From: Aurantibacillus circumpalustris
GTDB taxonomy: Bacteria > Bacteroidota > Bacteroidia > B-17B0 > Aurantibacillaceae
Assembly (NCBI RefSeq): GCF_029625215.1
Contig: NZ_CP121197.1
Location: forward strand, 3,162,001-3,226,000
DNA: 64,000 nt
Direction: 5' to 3'
The notes beneath the pieces are model-generated. The model was not told the origin of the DNA. It saw nothing but the letters and a program-made list of their open reading frames with translations, and did no database searches. This document shows positions 24,428 through 33,910 of this stretch, one piece after another. A program made the position numbers and the translations under genes. Position 1 is the stretch's first letter; every line of letters starts with the position of its first letter.

Positions 24428-26674
24428 ATGCAAGGCTTACGATATTTATTCGTTTTGCTGGGAATAATTCTGGCTACGAATTACAACGCACAAGTAAAAG
24501 GTAAAGTTGTAGAAATTTCAAAAAAATCTGATACCACTATTGTTCCTGGTGTAGTTGTGATATGGGAAGGATCTGCTATAGGATCAACAACAGACGAAAA
24601 CGGAAACTTTACACTTCCAATATTTTCAGAAACCAATCGCTTGATCATAAGCTCTGTCGGTTATGAAAACAAAACGATTACTGTTATGGATACGAGTAAG
24701 TTTTTATTACTTGTTTTAAAAAGTGGAATTGATTTAAACGAAGTTGAAATTTTATATTACACTAATGGTACTGAAGTTTCGTATCTGAATCCAATTAAAA
24801 TGGAAATGCTTAACGAGCGCTCTTTAATGAAGGCAGCTTGCTGTAATCTTTCTGAAAGCTTTGAAACCAATCCAAGTATTGATGTAAATTTTGCCGACGC
24901 AATTAGCGGTGCAAAACAAATTCAAATGCTTGGACTTTCTGGTCAGTATGCGCAAATCACGAAAGAGAACATGCCATATTTAAGAGGACTTGCAAATAAT
25001 TACGGCCTAAGTTTTATTCCCGGCACTTGGATTCAATCCATACAGCTGAGTAAAGGAGCGGGTTCTGTGGTAAATGGATACGAAAGTTTAACCGGACAGA
25101 TTAACACCGAACTTCAAAATCCCGAAAGCAGTGATAAATTAAACTTCAATGTTTATGCAAACGAAAATGCACGGAACGAGTACAATCTTAATTTATCACA
25201 TCGTTTTAATCCTAAATTATCGTTTGGTTTATTAAGTCATATGAGTTATAATCCATTAGTTCAAGATTTAAATAAGGATGGGTTTGCCGATATTCCAACA
25301 GGAAAACAATACAACTTTATGAATAAATACGCCTTTAACAATGGCAAAAATTTTGAAGCACAAGTTGGTGCAGCTTATGTAAAGGATGAACGCGCTGGCG
25401 GACAATACGCTGGTACCGTAAAAAATTACAACGATACTGTTCCACTTTATAAGATTGGTATTGATAATGAGAAATGGGAAGTGTATAGCAAAACCGGATT
25501 TGTATTTAAAAAGAAACCTGGAACTAGCATGGGTTTGCAGTTATCATACTTAGATCACAATCAAACTAATTTTTATGGCAATAATAAATATAATGGCCTT
25601 GAAAAAACGTTTTACGCTAATTATATTTTTCAAGGTATACTTGGAACAACCAACAACACCTACAAAATTGGTGCTAGCTTTATGAACGATGAGGTGAAGG
25701 AATCATTTAATCTTTACAAATTTAAACGTCTCGAACAAGTTACTGGTGTCTTTGCTGAATATGCCAAAAACTACAAAGAAAAGTTTAATATCGTTGCCGG
25801 CATTCGTGTAGATCAACATAATTATTACGGTTTATTTGTTATACCCCGTCTTCATTTACGTTATGCTTTTAAACCAACAAGTGTGTTAAGATTCAGTGGA
25901 GGAAGGGCTTTACGCACAGCGAATATTTTTACCGATAATTCATACTTGATGGCATCGTCGCGACAATGGTATGTTGAGACTTCTGATCTTGCAAAACCGT
26001 ACGGACTAAATCCAGAAACTGCTTGGAATTATGGTTTAAATTACACACAGAAATTTAAAATTAATTACCGTGATGCTTATGTTACTTTAGATTTATACAG
26101 AACTGATTTTGTAAATCAAGTAGTAACTGATATTGATTACAATACACAGGAGGTTCATATTTTTAATTTGAAGGGTCCCTCCTACTCGAATACGTTTCAA
26201 TTTGAATTTAATATGGAACCGCGCAAACGTCTTTTTGTAAAAATGGCTTACCGATTTGTGGATACAAAAATGAGTTTCAAAGAAGGCTTAATGCAAAAAG
26301 CAATGGTATCAAAACACAGAGCCTTTATTAACATTGGTTACGAAACAAAAAATAGTCATTGGCTATTTGATTTTACAACACAGTACAACGGCGCTAAACG
26401 CTTACCAGGAACCGAGACTAATCCTGATGAATACCAACGCGCTGCTTATTCGCCAGACTATTTTAATTTACTCGGACAAATAACCTATGTAACCAAAATT
26501 AAAAAAGCAGACTTTAATATTTATTTAGGCGTGGAAAATTTATTGAACTACAAACAAACGAATCCTATTGTTTCGGGCGATATGCCTTACAGTAAATATT
26601 TTGATGCCAGTATGGTTTGGGGGTCCATTTACGGAAGAATGTTATATATGGGATTAAGATTTAAAATAAAATAG
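24428..26674 (+). CDS. TonB-dependent receptor with N-terminal carboxypeptidase-like domain
   Basis: 748 residues from ATG 24428. An earlier in-frame TTG at 24410 lies inside the HMA gene and is less likely. The signal peptide ends NYNAQ. A carboxypeptidase-D regulatory-like domain (about 22-100, with GSTTDENGNFTLPIFSE) precedes the TonB plug (about 115-225) and a 22-strand barrel ending in YGRMLYMGLRFKIK. Cys-Cys in the plug (MKAACCNLSESFETNP) is shared with other metal-linked receptors. Co-transcription with HYC_CC_PP and HMA proteins suggests uptake or sensing of copper or a copper complex; this is inference from context. Confidence 0.88.
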   Translation: MQGLRYLFVLLGIILATNYNAQVKGKVVEISKKSDTTIVPGVVVIWEGSAIGSTTDENGNFTLPIFSETNRLIISSVGYENKTITVMDTSKFLLLVLKSGIDLNEVEILYYTNGTEVSYLNPIKMEMLNERSLMKAACCNLSESFETNPSIDVNFADAISGAKQIQMLGLSGQYAQITKENMPYLRGLANNYGLSFIPGTWIQSIQLSKGAGSVVNGYESLTGQINTELQNPESSDKLNFNVYANENARNEYNLNLSHRFNPKLSFGLLSHMSYNPLVQDLNKDGFADIPTGKQYNFMNKYAFNNGKNFEAQVGAAYVKDERAGGQYAGTVKNYNDTVPLYKIGIDNEKWEVYSKTGFVFKKKPGTSMGLQLSYLDHNQTNFYGNNKYNGLEKTFYANYIFQGILGTTNNTYKIGASFMNDEVKESFNLYKFKRLEQVTGVFAEYAKNYKEKFNIVAGIRVDQHNYYGLFVIPRLHLRYAFKPTSVLRFSGGRALRTANIFTDNSYLMASSRQWYVETSDLAKPYGLNPETAWNYGLNYTQKFKINYRDAYVTLDLYRTDFVNQVVTDIDYNTQEVHIFNLKGPSYSNTFQFEFNMEPRKRLFVKMAYRFVDTKMSFKEGLMQKAMVSKHRAFINIGYETKNSHWLFDFTTQYNGAKRLPGTETNPDEYQRAAYSPDYFNLLGQITYVTKIKKADFNIYLGVENLLNYKQTNPIVSGDMPYSKYFDASMVWGSIYGRMLYMGLRFKIK

Positions 26675-26685
26675 CATACTGACAA

Positions 26686-26736
26686 TTAATACCCACTCTC
26701 ATTCTGAGCGCAGTCGAAGAAGACAGTGGGTATTAA
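26686..26736. repeat. Intergenic 12-bp inverted repeat, REP-like
   Basis: TTAATACCCACT (26686-26697) and its exact reverse complement (26725-26736) enclose a 27-nt loop containing TCATTCTGAGCGCAGTCGAA, a short sequence of a kind often dispersed in Bacteroidota genomes. It lies between convergent genes. No T-run follows, so it is not a simple terminator. Confidence 0.65.
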
Positions 26737-26751
26737 CGTTAACTGATTCTT

Positions 26752-27708
26752 CTATCTATTTAAAAGAAATAATAGAATTGGTCCTACAAAAATTCCAATA
26801 TAGAAGAGTACCATCAATACTCTCTTGAAAAGATTAAGATCAGGATTCAAATTTACCTGCAAAACCGCATTTATTTGTTGAATAACAATAGGTTCAACAA
26901 TGGCGTATTCGTATTTACCAGGTGTAAGTAAATTATATTTTTTAGGAAAAGAGAAGATTAGGCAATCACGAATTAACCAATAATCTTTATCTGGTAAGTT
27001 CACGTAATCAACATGATAATTAATTTTTTCATGTTTTAAATATTCTCTAATTTTTTGGTGTTTGTTTTCGTTGTACAACTCCAATCCAATAATTACAGGC
27101 ACAATAAGCAATATTGGATTTAAATACGCGAATAAAAATAACAGTACTATAATGGATATAATTCCAAACACTAAACGAATGATGTAGTTTTCTTTAAAAA
27201 ATAAAGTTTCTATGAGTCTTCCGCCATCTAAAGGAAAAAAAGGCAAACAGTTTAAAAGATTTATGACAAGAAAAGAGGAATATAGCATCTCTATTGTTTC
27301 ATTCTTTAAATCTTTATTTAGCCAAAATAACAAACAACCAATAATAATTCCCGGAAGTGGTCCTGCTAATATAATAAGACTTAATTGCCATTGAGATACT
27401 TGTTGTTTTTTTCCTGAGGTAAATGCTCCCAGTAGTGGAATAATAAAGATTTTTACATTACTATAATTAAATAGTTTCATAAAAAGAAAATGTCCCATCT
27501 CATGGATTATAAGCACCAAAAGAATAGCCGCAATATAAACGATGTTGCGATCGAACAAAAAATAAAACATCAAAGCATAAATGGCCAAGCTAATTAATGA
27601 GCGCCTTAGAGCATTTTGACTTTTTTCTTCCACAATTGGTTTAGGAGGAAAACTACTTGTGAATTTTTCTTCGGATGGATTTTGTTCTTGATTAAACGAT
27701 TCGCTCAC
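26752..27708 (-). CDS. Site-2 protease family protein (M50 metalloprotease)
   Basis: 318 residues. The zinc site HEMGH lies at 69-73 within a TM helix, and the second conserved motif FFPLDGGRL supplies the third ligand. About six TM helices are present with a soluble segment between about 215 and 285. Such intramembrane proteases cleave membrane-bound regulators or signal peptides; no anti-sigma partner lies adjacent. GTG 27706-27708 overlaps the stop of the heme A synthase gene by one base, so the two are coupled. Confidence 0.85.
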   Translation of the reverse strand: MSESFNQEQNPSEEKFTSSFPPKPIVEEKSQNALRRSLISLAIYALMFYFLFDRNIVYIAAILLVLIIHEMGHFLFMKLFNYSNVKIFIIPLLGAFTSGKKQQVSQWQLSLIILAGPLPGIIIGCLLFWLNKDLKNETIEMLYSSFLVINLLNCLPFFPLDGGRLIETLFFKENYIIRLVFGIISIIVLLFLFAYLNPILLIVPVIIGLELYNENKHQKIREYLKHEKINYHVDYVNLPDKDYWLIRDCLIFSFPKKYNLLTPGKYEYAIVEPIVIQQINAVLQVNLNPDLNLFKRVLMVLFYIGIFVGPILLFLLNR

Positions 27709-28775
27709 TAGATGCTTGGTTTTTTATTAGATAAATGATAAATCAAATAGATGCTAATTGAAAATAAAAAGAAGGCGCCCGTTTGATGCAATGTGCCCAT
27801 AATAACCGGCACATTGTATAACAAAGTCAATACTCCTAAAATAAATTGAATAGTAACGCCAAAAATAAGTAAGTTAATTCCTAAAGTTTGCTGTTTGTTG
27901 AGACTAAGTTTATTTGATTTATACCAAAGCATGCAAATTAGTACAACAATAAGTAAAGCAATCGTTCTATGCATAAACTGTATGCCGCTAGGATTTTCAA
28001 GTATATTTTCAAGCACACCTTCCTTCATGTACACCTGTTCTGGAATCCAGTCATTACCCATTTTTGGCCAGGTGTTAAAGATATGTCCAGGTCTAATCTT
28101 TGTATTATCGCCTTCAGCATACCCTGCTGTAAACGCACCGTAAATAATTTGAATGATTAATACAATAAAAAACAGGAATGTAAGTGATTTAATTTTTTTT
28201 CCATCTGTTTCTTCGGCTTCTTCTTTTGGATAGATTAAGCGTAATGCAAACCAAAATGTAAAAGCAAACAAAATAAACGCACTCATTAAATGTGCCGCTA
28301 AGCGATAATGACTAACGGCCGGTTGTTTTTGAAGTCCGCTATAAACCATCCACCAGCCAATAACAGCTTGCATTGCTCCCATAAAAAAAAGAAGTACAAA
28401 ACCAGGCCACATACTCTTTTTGATTTTCTTCTTCAATAAAAAATAAATAAATCCAAAAGCAAACACGTACATCATTGTTCTACCAATCATGCGGTGAATA
28501 TATTCCCAAAGAAAAATTGGTTTAAATTCTTCAAGCGTCATTTCAAAATTGACTTTCTGAAACTCAGGACTTTGTTGGTATTTCGCAAAACGTTCCAACC
28601 ACATATTTTCGTTTAAGGGAGGAATAGATCCCATAAAACTCCAATCAGTAATTGACAGACCAGAATGCGTTAATCGTGTTAAACAACCAACTACCACCAT
28701 CACATAAATTAAGAAGCAACCAACTAGAAGCCAGTAAATAATTTGTTTGTGAGGAGACTGTGAAATTGAAGCCAT
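27708..28775 (-). CDS. ctaA: Heme A synthase, COX15/CtaA family
   Basis: A 355-residue membrane protein that oxidises heme O to heme A for cytochrome c oxidase. Eight TM helices are arranged as two four-helix repeats. The heme-ligand histidines appear in IFLWEYIHRMIGRTMMYVF, AAHLMSAFILFAFTFW, QFMHRTIALLIV and TLHQTGAFFLFSISIY. Its presence implies an aa3-type oxidase and aerobic respiration. A TAAATTTG box lies 13 nt before the ATG, leaving a leader of only a few bases. Confidence 0.9.
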   Translation of the reverse strand: MASISQSPHKQIIYWLLVGCFLIYVMVVVGCLTRLTHSGLSITDWSFMGSIPPLNENMWLERFAKYQQSPEFQKVNFEMTLEEFKPIFLWEYIHRMIGRTMMYVFAFGFIYFLLKKKIKKSMWPGFVLLFFMGAMQAVIGWWMVYSGLQKQPAVSHYRLAAHLMSAFILFAFTFWFALRLIYPKEEAEETDGKKIKSLTFLFFIVLIIQIIYGAFTAGYAEGDNTKIRPGHIFNTWPKMGNDWIPEQVYMKEGVLENILENPSGIQFMHRTIALLIVVLICMLWYKSNKLSLNKQQTLGINLLIFGVTIQFILGVLTLLYNVPVIMGTLHQTGAFFLFSISIYLIYHLSNKKPSI

Positions 28776-28788
28776 TGTAATTTGACCG

Positions 28789-28796
28789 CAAATTTA
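28789..28796 (-). promoter_or_regulatory. -7 box (TAAATTTG) of the heme A synthase operon
   Basis: An exact TAnnTTTG on the minus strand, 13 nt before ATG 28773-28775; predicted leader of under 10 nt. Confidence 0.5.
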
Positions 28797-28894
28797 AAGG
28801 GAATTTGAATAGATACCAATTAAAAAACTGTAAATAATGTGTTTAATCTTAATACAAAAGCATGAATGCCAATTAAACAAGTTCTGAGGTGTTT

Positions 28895-30439
28895 TTATTG
28901 TGCCTCGTAAGCACCGGCTGTTACGGAATCTACATTCCGGGGCTTTCCATTTATGTCTTCGGCGGGAAGAATAATAGAAGCATCTTGTTTTGCAAGCGTA
29001 CCAGTGAAACCTGTAATTCTTTTTTCCGAAGCCTTGGGTTCAAAATTATACATGCTTTTGTCTTCATATTCAAGTTCGGCAGTTTTATCTCCTTTTCTGT
29101 TATTTATAAAAATAGTCACATCAGAAGTATTCATGGTTGATTTTAACCAGTTATTACTAAAAGTATAACTGACAACGGCATTCGGTATTGTACTTGGAGT
29201 TTTAATATCAAGACTTACTTCGTTTTCTAATTTCCCATCTATTATACAATTTGAAATACGAAGACTTAATGGCAAGACTTGAGTTTCACTGTAATTGTTG
29301 ATTTTAAGTGTTGGCTTATCTCTCGACTTGTCCTTACTCCAGTAATTAGCGAAGGTACACTGTGAGAAAATATATTCTCCACCAAGTAAAATATTCACGC
29401 TATGTTCTTGACAATTACTGATCACATTATTAAAACCAAATACTCCATAGTATAAGCAATAAAGACCCCATAAACTCATGTTTTGTATTTTGGTATTAGT
29501 TAGCCTTAATACGCCTTTTGAGCTGAGTTTTGGATCTTCACCAATGAATTCACACTGTACACCAATAAAACCATTTTTAATGATAGCATAATTAATTATG
29601 TTATCGTTGCTTCCTTCATTAATCCAAATTCTATCCCATTGTCCGGGCTCGTCAGCAAAATCTTTTTCGCGGCGCGCGCCTTGAAAGACAACTTCCTGAC
29701 CTTTTTTTCCTAATACTTGAATTCTAGCTCCTGCGTAAACCCAAATACCTGATTTGTAATTCATGAAAATTTTTGTTCCTTCAAGAATTTTCAAATTCTG
29801 TGCAGGTTCATTCGTTATAGAATCTGGGCCATTCACAACAAGATATCCATAAACTACATGCGGTTTATCATTTTTCCAAACAAATTCATCCCCAATTAAA
29901 TTGTAAGAATTAGGAACAGCATTAGCCAAGGAATATGGAAAATATGATCCGTCTTTAAATTTAATAACGCTATCGGGCCTGTGATAGTATGCATCCTGAC
30001 CCCAAGCTTCTAAATTCAGTTTTTGCTGGTTTCCATTTACCAAAAAAATAAGTGCGTCACTAATAATCAGTGGCGAATTAATATTTGTTGGGTTTACATT
30101 CACCTGAATAAAAATATACATGCTGTCATTTGCAGCAATTTCAATATCTGTAAAGGAAGTTCCTTTTGCTCCGTCTACGTTAACAATAAATTGTGAGGCA
30201 TTACCACCCTGCAATTGGATTGAGGAAATTTTAATTCGCTGGTTGTTTTTATTTCTTACACGAATATTCTGTGTTGCAGAACCTATGGTTGTAAAAACGG
30301 TATCAAACAAAACAGAGTCTTGAGAAAATTCAATTTTGGCTCCTGAATCAGTAATTAATTTATCCTTTTTACAAGAAAATAATTGACTTATAAAAAAACT
30401 AAAGAGACAAAAGCTTATTATTTTAAATAGTAGTTTCAA
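28895..30439 (-). CDS. Surface lipoprotein with beta-helix-like domain
   Basis: 514 residues if started at TTG 30437-30439, which gives the textbook lipoprotein signal MKLLFKIISFCLFSFFISQL followed by FSCKK (lipid-modified Cys). An earlier TTG at 30446-30448 is part of the -7 box and so unlikely. An Ig-like N-terminal domain (about 30-135) is followed by a right-handed beta-helix-like region (about 195-430) with repeating short strands such as TKIQNMSLWGLYCLYYGVFG. The end (INGKPRNVDSVTAGAYEAQ) is conserved in Bacteroidota lipoproteins of this type. It is probably anchored in the outer membrane; the ligand is unknown. Confidence 0.72.
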   Translation of the reverse strand: MKLLFKIISFCLFSFFISQLFSCKKDKLITDSGAKIEFSQDSVLFDTVFTTIGSATQNIRVRNKNNQRIKISSIQLQGGNASQFIVNVDGAKGTSFTDIEIAANDSMYIFIQVNVNPTNINSPLIISDALIFLVNGNQQKLNLEAWGQDAYYHRPDSVIKFKDGSYFPYSLANAVPNSYNLIGDEFVWKNDKPHVVYGYLVVNGPDSITNEPAQNLKILEGTKIFMNYKSGIWVYAGARIQVLGKKGQEVVFQGARREKDFADEPGQWDRIWINEGSNDNIINYAIIKNGFIGVQCEFIGEDPKLSSKGVLRLTNTKIQNMSLWGLYCLYYGVFGFNNVISNCQEHSVNILLGGEYIFSQCTFANYWSKDKSRDKPTLKINNYSETQVLPLSLRISNCIIDGKLENEVSLDIKTPSTIPNAVVSYTFSNNWLKSTMNTSDVTIFINNRKGDKTAELEYEDKSMYNFEPKASEKRITGFTGTLAKQDASIILPAEDINGKPRNVDSVTAGAYEAQ

Positions 30440-30445
30440 GGCTTG

Positions 30446-30453
30446 CAAATATA
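30446..30453 (-). promoter_or_regulatory. -7 box (TATATTTG) of the lipoprotein gene
   Basis: An exact TAnnTTTG; its last three bases are the alternative TTG start, and the corrected TTG start lies 6 nt downstream. Confidence 0.5.
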
Positions 30454-30490
30454 CAACGTATTATACTCTTAAATAGTATAAATTATTCAT

Positions 30491-30521
30491 AAAAAAAGTC
30501 CGGTGTTTGCCGGACTTTTTT
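30491..30521 (-). terminator. Rho-independent terminator after T9SS cargo paralogue 1
   Basis: GTCCGG (30498-30503) and CCGGAC (30510-30515) with a 6-nt loop, flanked by A7 and T6, 19 bp beyond the stop of the leftward gene. Confidence 0.85.
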
Positions 30522-30539
30522 GGTATTTGAATACAAAAT

Positions 30540-33500
30540 TTATTTCGTCACCACAATCTTCTGATAAATCTGAAGCCCATCTTTTTGTCCACTCACAAAA
30601 TAAATTCCTTTTGCAAGATCACTGATATTTACCTCATGGTTATTGGTTGCAGACAAATTAATCACTCTGATTAATTGACCAAGCTCATTCACCAAACTCA
30701 ATTTTAAATCAGCGGTGCTTTGAATCGTGAACTTACCATCGTTAGGGTTTGGATAAATGGTTATTCCGTTATTTAAATGCCTTAATTCATTTAATCCAGC
30801 GCAGCTTGATATTTTCACTTGAACAGTTGCGGTACTGCTACAACCGTTATCATCTGTTCCTGTTACTGTATAATTGGCAGCAGTGCCGTTTGGAGACACT
30901 GTAATGGTTGGCCCTGTCATGGTATTATCCCAAGCATAACTTGAGCCTCCGGCTGCCGTAATTTCAACAGATTCTTTTACACAAATAAGCGTTCTTGCGG
31001 GAACAGCAGTAATGGTAGGGTTGTAATAAATACCCAAAGCAATGGTTTGTGTTGCAGGACAAATTAAACCAACAGAATTGCTATTGGCAGTAAGAGTGAA
31101 TACAGATGCTACAGTAAGCGGTATTTGTAAAATTTGATTGGTAATTGGAGTCCCACTACCTGTATGCCAGTTGTATGTACCCAAAACGCCATTACCTCCA
31201 TTTAGATTAATTAGTCCGCCAGAACAAGTGTTTGTGCTACCACTAATAGTAAGTGTTGGAATAAATACGCTTACTGCAACTGTTTGAGTGTTTTTACAAC
31301 CTGTACTGGAGTTTGTTCCTTCCACGGTATATATAATAGCACTTGAAGTAAGTGCAATTGGATTTACAACAGCTGCCTGAGTTAAAACATTGTTGGCATT
31401 TGCATCCCAACTGTATGTGCTAGCTCCAAGAGCTGTTAAAGTGGCGCCACCACCAGAACAGATCAAGGCTTTATTTGATGTTACCGTTAAGTTAGGTTTT
31501 GCATAAACTAAAACAACCTGACTAGCACCGGAGGTACAACCAAAAGAATTATCACCTGTTACATTATAAGCAGTAGCAGTTGTTGGAGTATCAGCAATAC
31601 TGGCTCCAGTAAAAACACCACCACCGGTAGCTGTCCAGTTATAATTAATTCCACCAGTAGCATTAAGGTTAACGGTTTGACCTTCACAGAGTGTTGGTGT
31701 GCTCGCAGAAACCGTAATTGTTGGATTTGGATTTGCATTTAAAAACACCGTGGTTGTACTAATACAAGTTCCATCAGAAGCAGCCACTGAATAAACTGAA
31801 GGCGCAATAGGACTAACAATAGGACTAGAACCGGTAAAGGTATAAGTTGGAGGTCCTGGAGACGTCCACGTATAAGTTAGAGCACCACCAATGGCAAGCG
31901 TTGCAGGTGTTAGTGCACAAACTACGGTAGGAGTTACAATCGCAAAAACAGTTGGTAAAGGATTCGTTTGCAGTGAAAGTACTTGTGTATTAACACATGA
32001 AGAATTTGCTTTAGTAATGGTATATGTTGTAGTTCCCAAAACCGGAGTCACAATAAAATTGGCTGTGTTTACCGTTTGTGTGGCACTCGACCAGGTGTAA
32101 GAAAGAGCTCCTGTTGCAGAAAGGGTAGAAGAACCCCCAATACAAACTAAACCGGGATTTGCGGTAGGTACATTAACCGGCGTTGGATAAACCGTAACCG
32201 GCATAGTAGCAAAAGCTGTACAACTTAAAGCACTTGTTCCAATAACGGTATAAGTTGCCGTTAACGGAGGTGTGAAACCCACACCGTTAGTGATACCGCC
32301 AGAACCGCCAGACCATGCATAATTGGTTGCATTACCAGTTGCTGTAAGCGTTACACTACCACCTGCACATAAAGTAGAAGCGCTCGTTGCAGGATTAACT
32401 GTTGGAAAAGGGTGCACAGAAACAGAAGTAACTGCTGTTGTTGTTCCACAACCATTCACACCACTCACAGTATAACTAACTGCTGAAGTGGGAGAAAATA
32501 CAACTCCGTTGGTTACAGGAATCGCTCCACCTGCCCAGTTGTGAACTAAAGCACCATTTGCTGTAAGCATAACTGTTTGTGTTGGACAAATACCTCCACT
32601 TGAACTGGCTGTATTGGCAACCGTTAAAACAGGTAAAGATCCATTTACGGTTATTGTAATTGCAGCAGAAGTTGTACAATTAGAAGGACTTGTTGCGGTT
32701 AAACTATAAACTGTATTAGACACAGGAGAAACAACAATTGAAGAAGAAGTAGCACCAGTACTCCATGAATAATTACTTACCGCGTTAGTTGTTAGAGTAG
32801 CTGAATTACCATTACAAATAGCATTGATACTACTGCTGGTTAAACTTGAAAGGGAAATGTTACATAACTCTGTAATAAGCACTCTACCATTTCCAGTAAC
32901 ATCAGGATTGGCTACAAAACCTGTTTGACCATACATGATCGTTGTAGCACTAGTTACACCACCAATGTAGGAAGAACCACCACCTCCAGCAACTCTGCCT
33001 GAAGCACCGCCATAATAACCACCACCGCCACCGGCAAGGTAGAGCGCTGTTAAAGTATTTCCGTCCCATGTCATTGCTTTACCTAATGTGGCTAATGTAA
33101 GTCCGGAGGTGTAACCCGTATTTGTTCCTCCGGCGATTTGAGACCCTCCGGTAGGCCCACCTGTTTGGTCTGGACTAAAGTATGTGCCCGTTCCTCCGGT
33201 TGAGCCACCACCATTGCCACCAATATAAGAGGTATTTCTACCTGCACCACCGCCACCAGCTACAATAGCCCTACTTGCCAAACTTGTCGAATTATCCCAT
33301 AGCCCGCCTACAGTCCTCACATCCGAAGCACCGCCGCCATTTCCATAAGAGGCATTACTAGCTGGATAACCTATTCCTCCGCCATTAAATGTCCATGCAT
33401 TAGCAGTTACAGCACTCGCCGGATAACCACCAAGACCTCCAACATATATATAAATTGTTTGTGTAGAAGCCAGCGTTAATATCCCTGTAGCATAGCCGCC

Positions 33501-33713
33501 TTTTCCATTGTATCCAGCCGTTTGTGTATAGCCATCACCACCCCACGCTTTTATGTTATAAGTACCAGTCTGAAGGGTTAAGGTTTGTACACTTCCAGTG
33601 TAATTTAAAGTGTAGGTTGTTTGTGAGAAGGCCGCAGCCGAAAATACGGTCAATCCAAGTGCAAACAATCCTTGTTTTGTGCTTGATAATAATTTATAAA
33701 TGTTTCTTTTCAT
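30540..33713 (-). CDS. Giant T9SS cargo protein, Gly-rich head and Ig-like repeats (paralogue 1)
   Basis: 1057 residues. Signal peptide MKRNIYKLLSSTKQGLFALG ending AAFSQ. Residues of about 32-285 are a glycine-rich ALK/LTK-type domain (GGYATGILTL, IYIYVGGLGG, VAGGGGAG, GRVLITELCN). The stalk (about 290-980) holds nine Ig/PKD-like repeats of about 70-80 residues with the pattern C-x-G-x-S-x-T-L-x-A-x-G-x-x-x-Y-x-W followed by TTTYTV-like strands. The C-terminal 75 residues are a T9SS type A sorting domain (ITIYPNPNDGKFTIQS, KGIYFVSGQ, KIVVTK). It is probably a secreted or surface-attached adhesin. It is the last of three tandem paralogues; a terminator follows. Confidence 0.85.
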   Translation of the reverse strand: MKRNIYKLLSSTKQGLFALGLTVFSAAAFSQTTYTLNYTGSVQTLTLQTGTYNIKAWGGDGYTQTAGYNGKGGYATGILTLASTQTIYIYVGGLGGYPASAVTANAWTFNGGGIGYPASNASYGNGGGASDVRTVGGLWDNSTSLASRAIVAGGGGAGRNTSYIGGNGGGSTGGTGTYFSPDQTGGPTGGSQIAGGTNTGYTSGLTLATLGKAMTWDGNTLTALYLAGGGGGYYGGASGRVAGGGGSSYIGGVTSATTIMYGQTGFVANPDVTGNGRVLITELCNISLSSLTSSSINAICNGNSATLTTNAVSNYSWSTGATSSSIVVSPVSNTVYSLTATSPSNCTTSAAITITVNGSLPVLTVANTASSSGGICPTQTVMLTANGALVHNWAGGAIPVTNGVVFSPTSAVSYTVSGVNGCGTTTAVTSVSVHPFPTVNPATSASTLCAGGSVTLTATGNATNYAWSGGSGGITNGVGFTPPLTATYTVIGTSALSCTAFATMPVTVYPTPVNVPTANPGLVCIGGSSTLSATGALSYTWSSATQTVNTANFIVTPVLGTTTYTITKANSSCVNTQVLSLQTNPLPTVFAIVTPTVVCALTPATLAIGGALTYTWTSPGPPTYTFTGSSPIVSPIAPSVYSVAASDGTCISTTTVFLNANPNPTITVSASTPTLCEGQTVNLNATGGINYNWTATGGGVFTGASIADTPTTATAYNVTGDNSFGCTSGASQVVLVYAKPNLTVTSNKALICSGGGATLTALGASTYSWDANANNVLTQAAVVNPIALTSSAIIYTVEGTNSSTGCKNTQTVAVSVFIPTLTISGSTNTCSGGLINLNGGNGVLGTYNWHTGSGTPITNQILQIPLTVASVFTLTANSNSVGLICPATQTIALGIYYNPTITAVPARTLICVKESVEITAAGGSSYAWDNTMTGPTITVSPNGTAANYTVTGTDDNGCSSTATVQVKISSCAGLNELRHLNNGITIYPNPNDGKFTIQSTADLKLSLVNELGQLIRVINLSATNNHEVNISDLAKGIYFVSGQKDGLQIYQKIVVTK

Positions 33714-33860
33714 GATGTTTTTTTTCTTGGACTTAAATACAATAAGATGACTAAAGTTATTACATTTTACTTTAATAGACTATTGATTTTTGATAAAAAT
33801 TTTCTTGTTCTGGTTTGTTCTTAGCACTTCGGATTAACACATTCTGAAAACAGTCTCCAT

Positions 33861-33890
33861 AAAAAAACCTCCTAAATTGGAGGTTTTTTT
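33861..33890 (-). terminator. Rho-independent terminator after T9SS cargo paralogue 2
   Basis: CCTCC / GGAGG stem with a 6-nt loop, A7 before and T7 after, 21 bp beyond the stop of the paralogue-2 gene; repeated exactly at 37184-37213. Confidence 0.85.
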
Positions 33891-33910
33891 ATTTAGCTTT
33901 CTAAAGCGAC

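Noticed and set aside
26686-26736. A shared terminator for the TonB receptor and site-2 protease genes
   Set aside because: The hairpin has a long loop and no T-run on either side.
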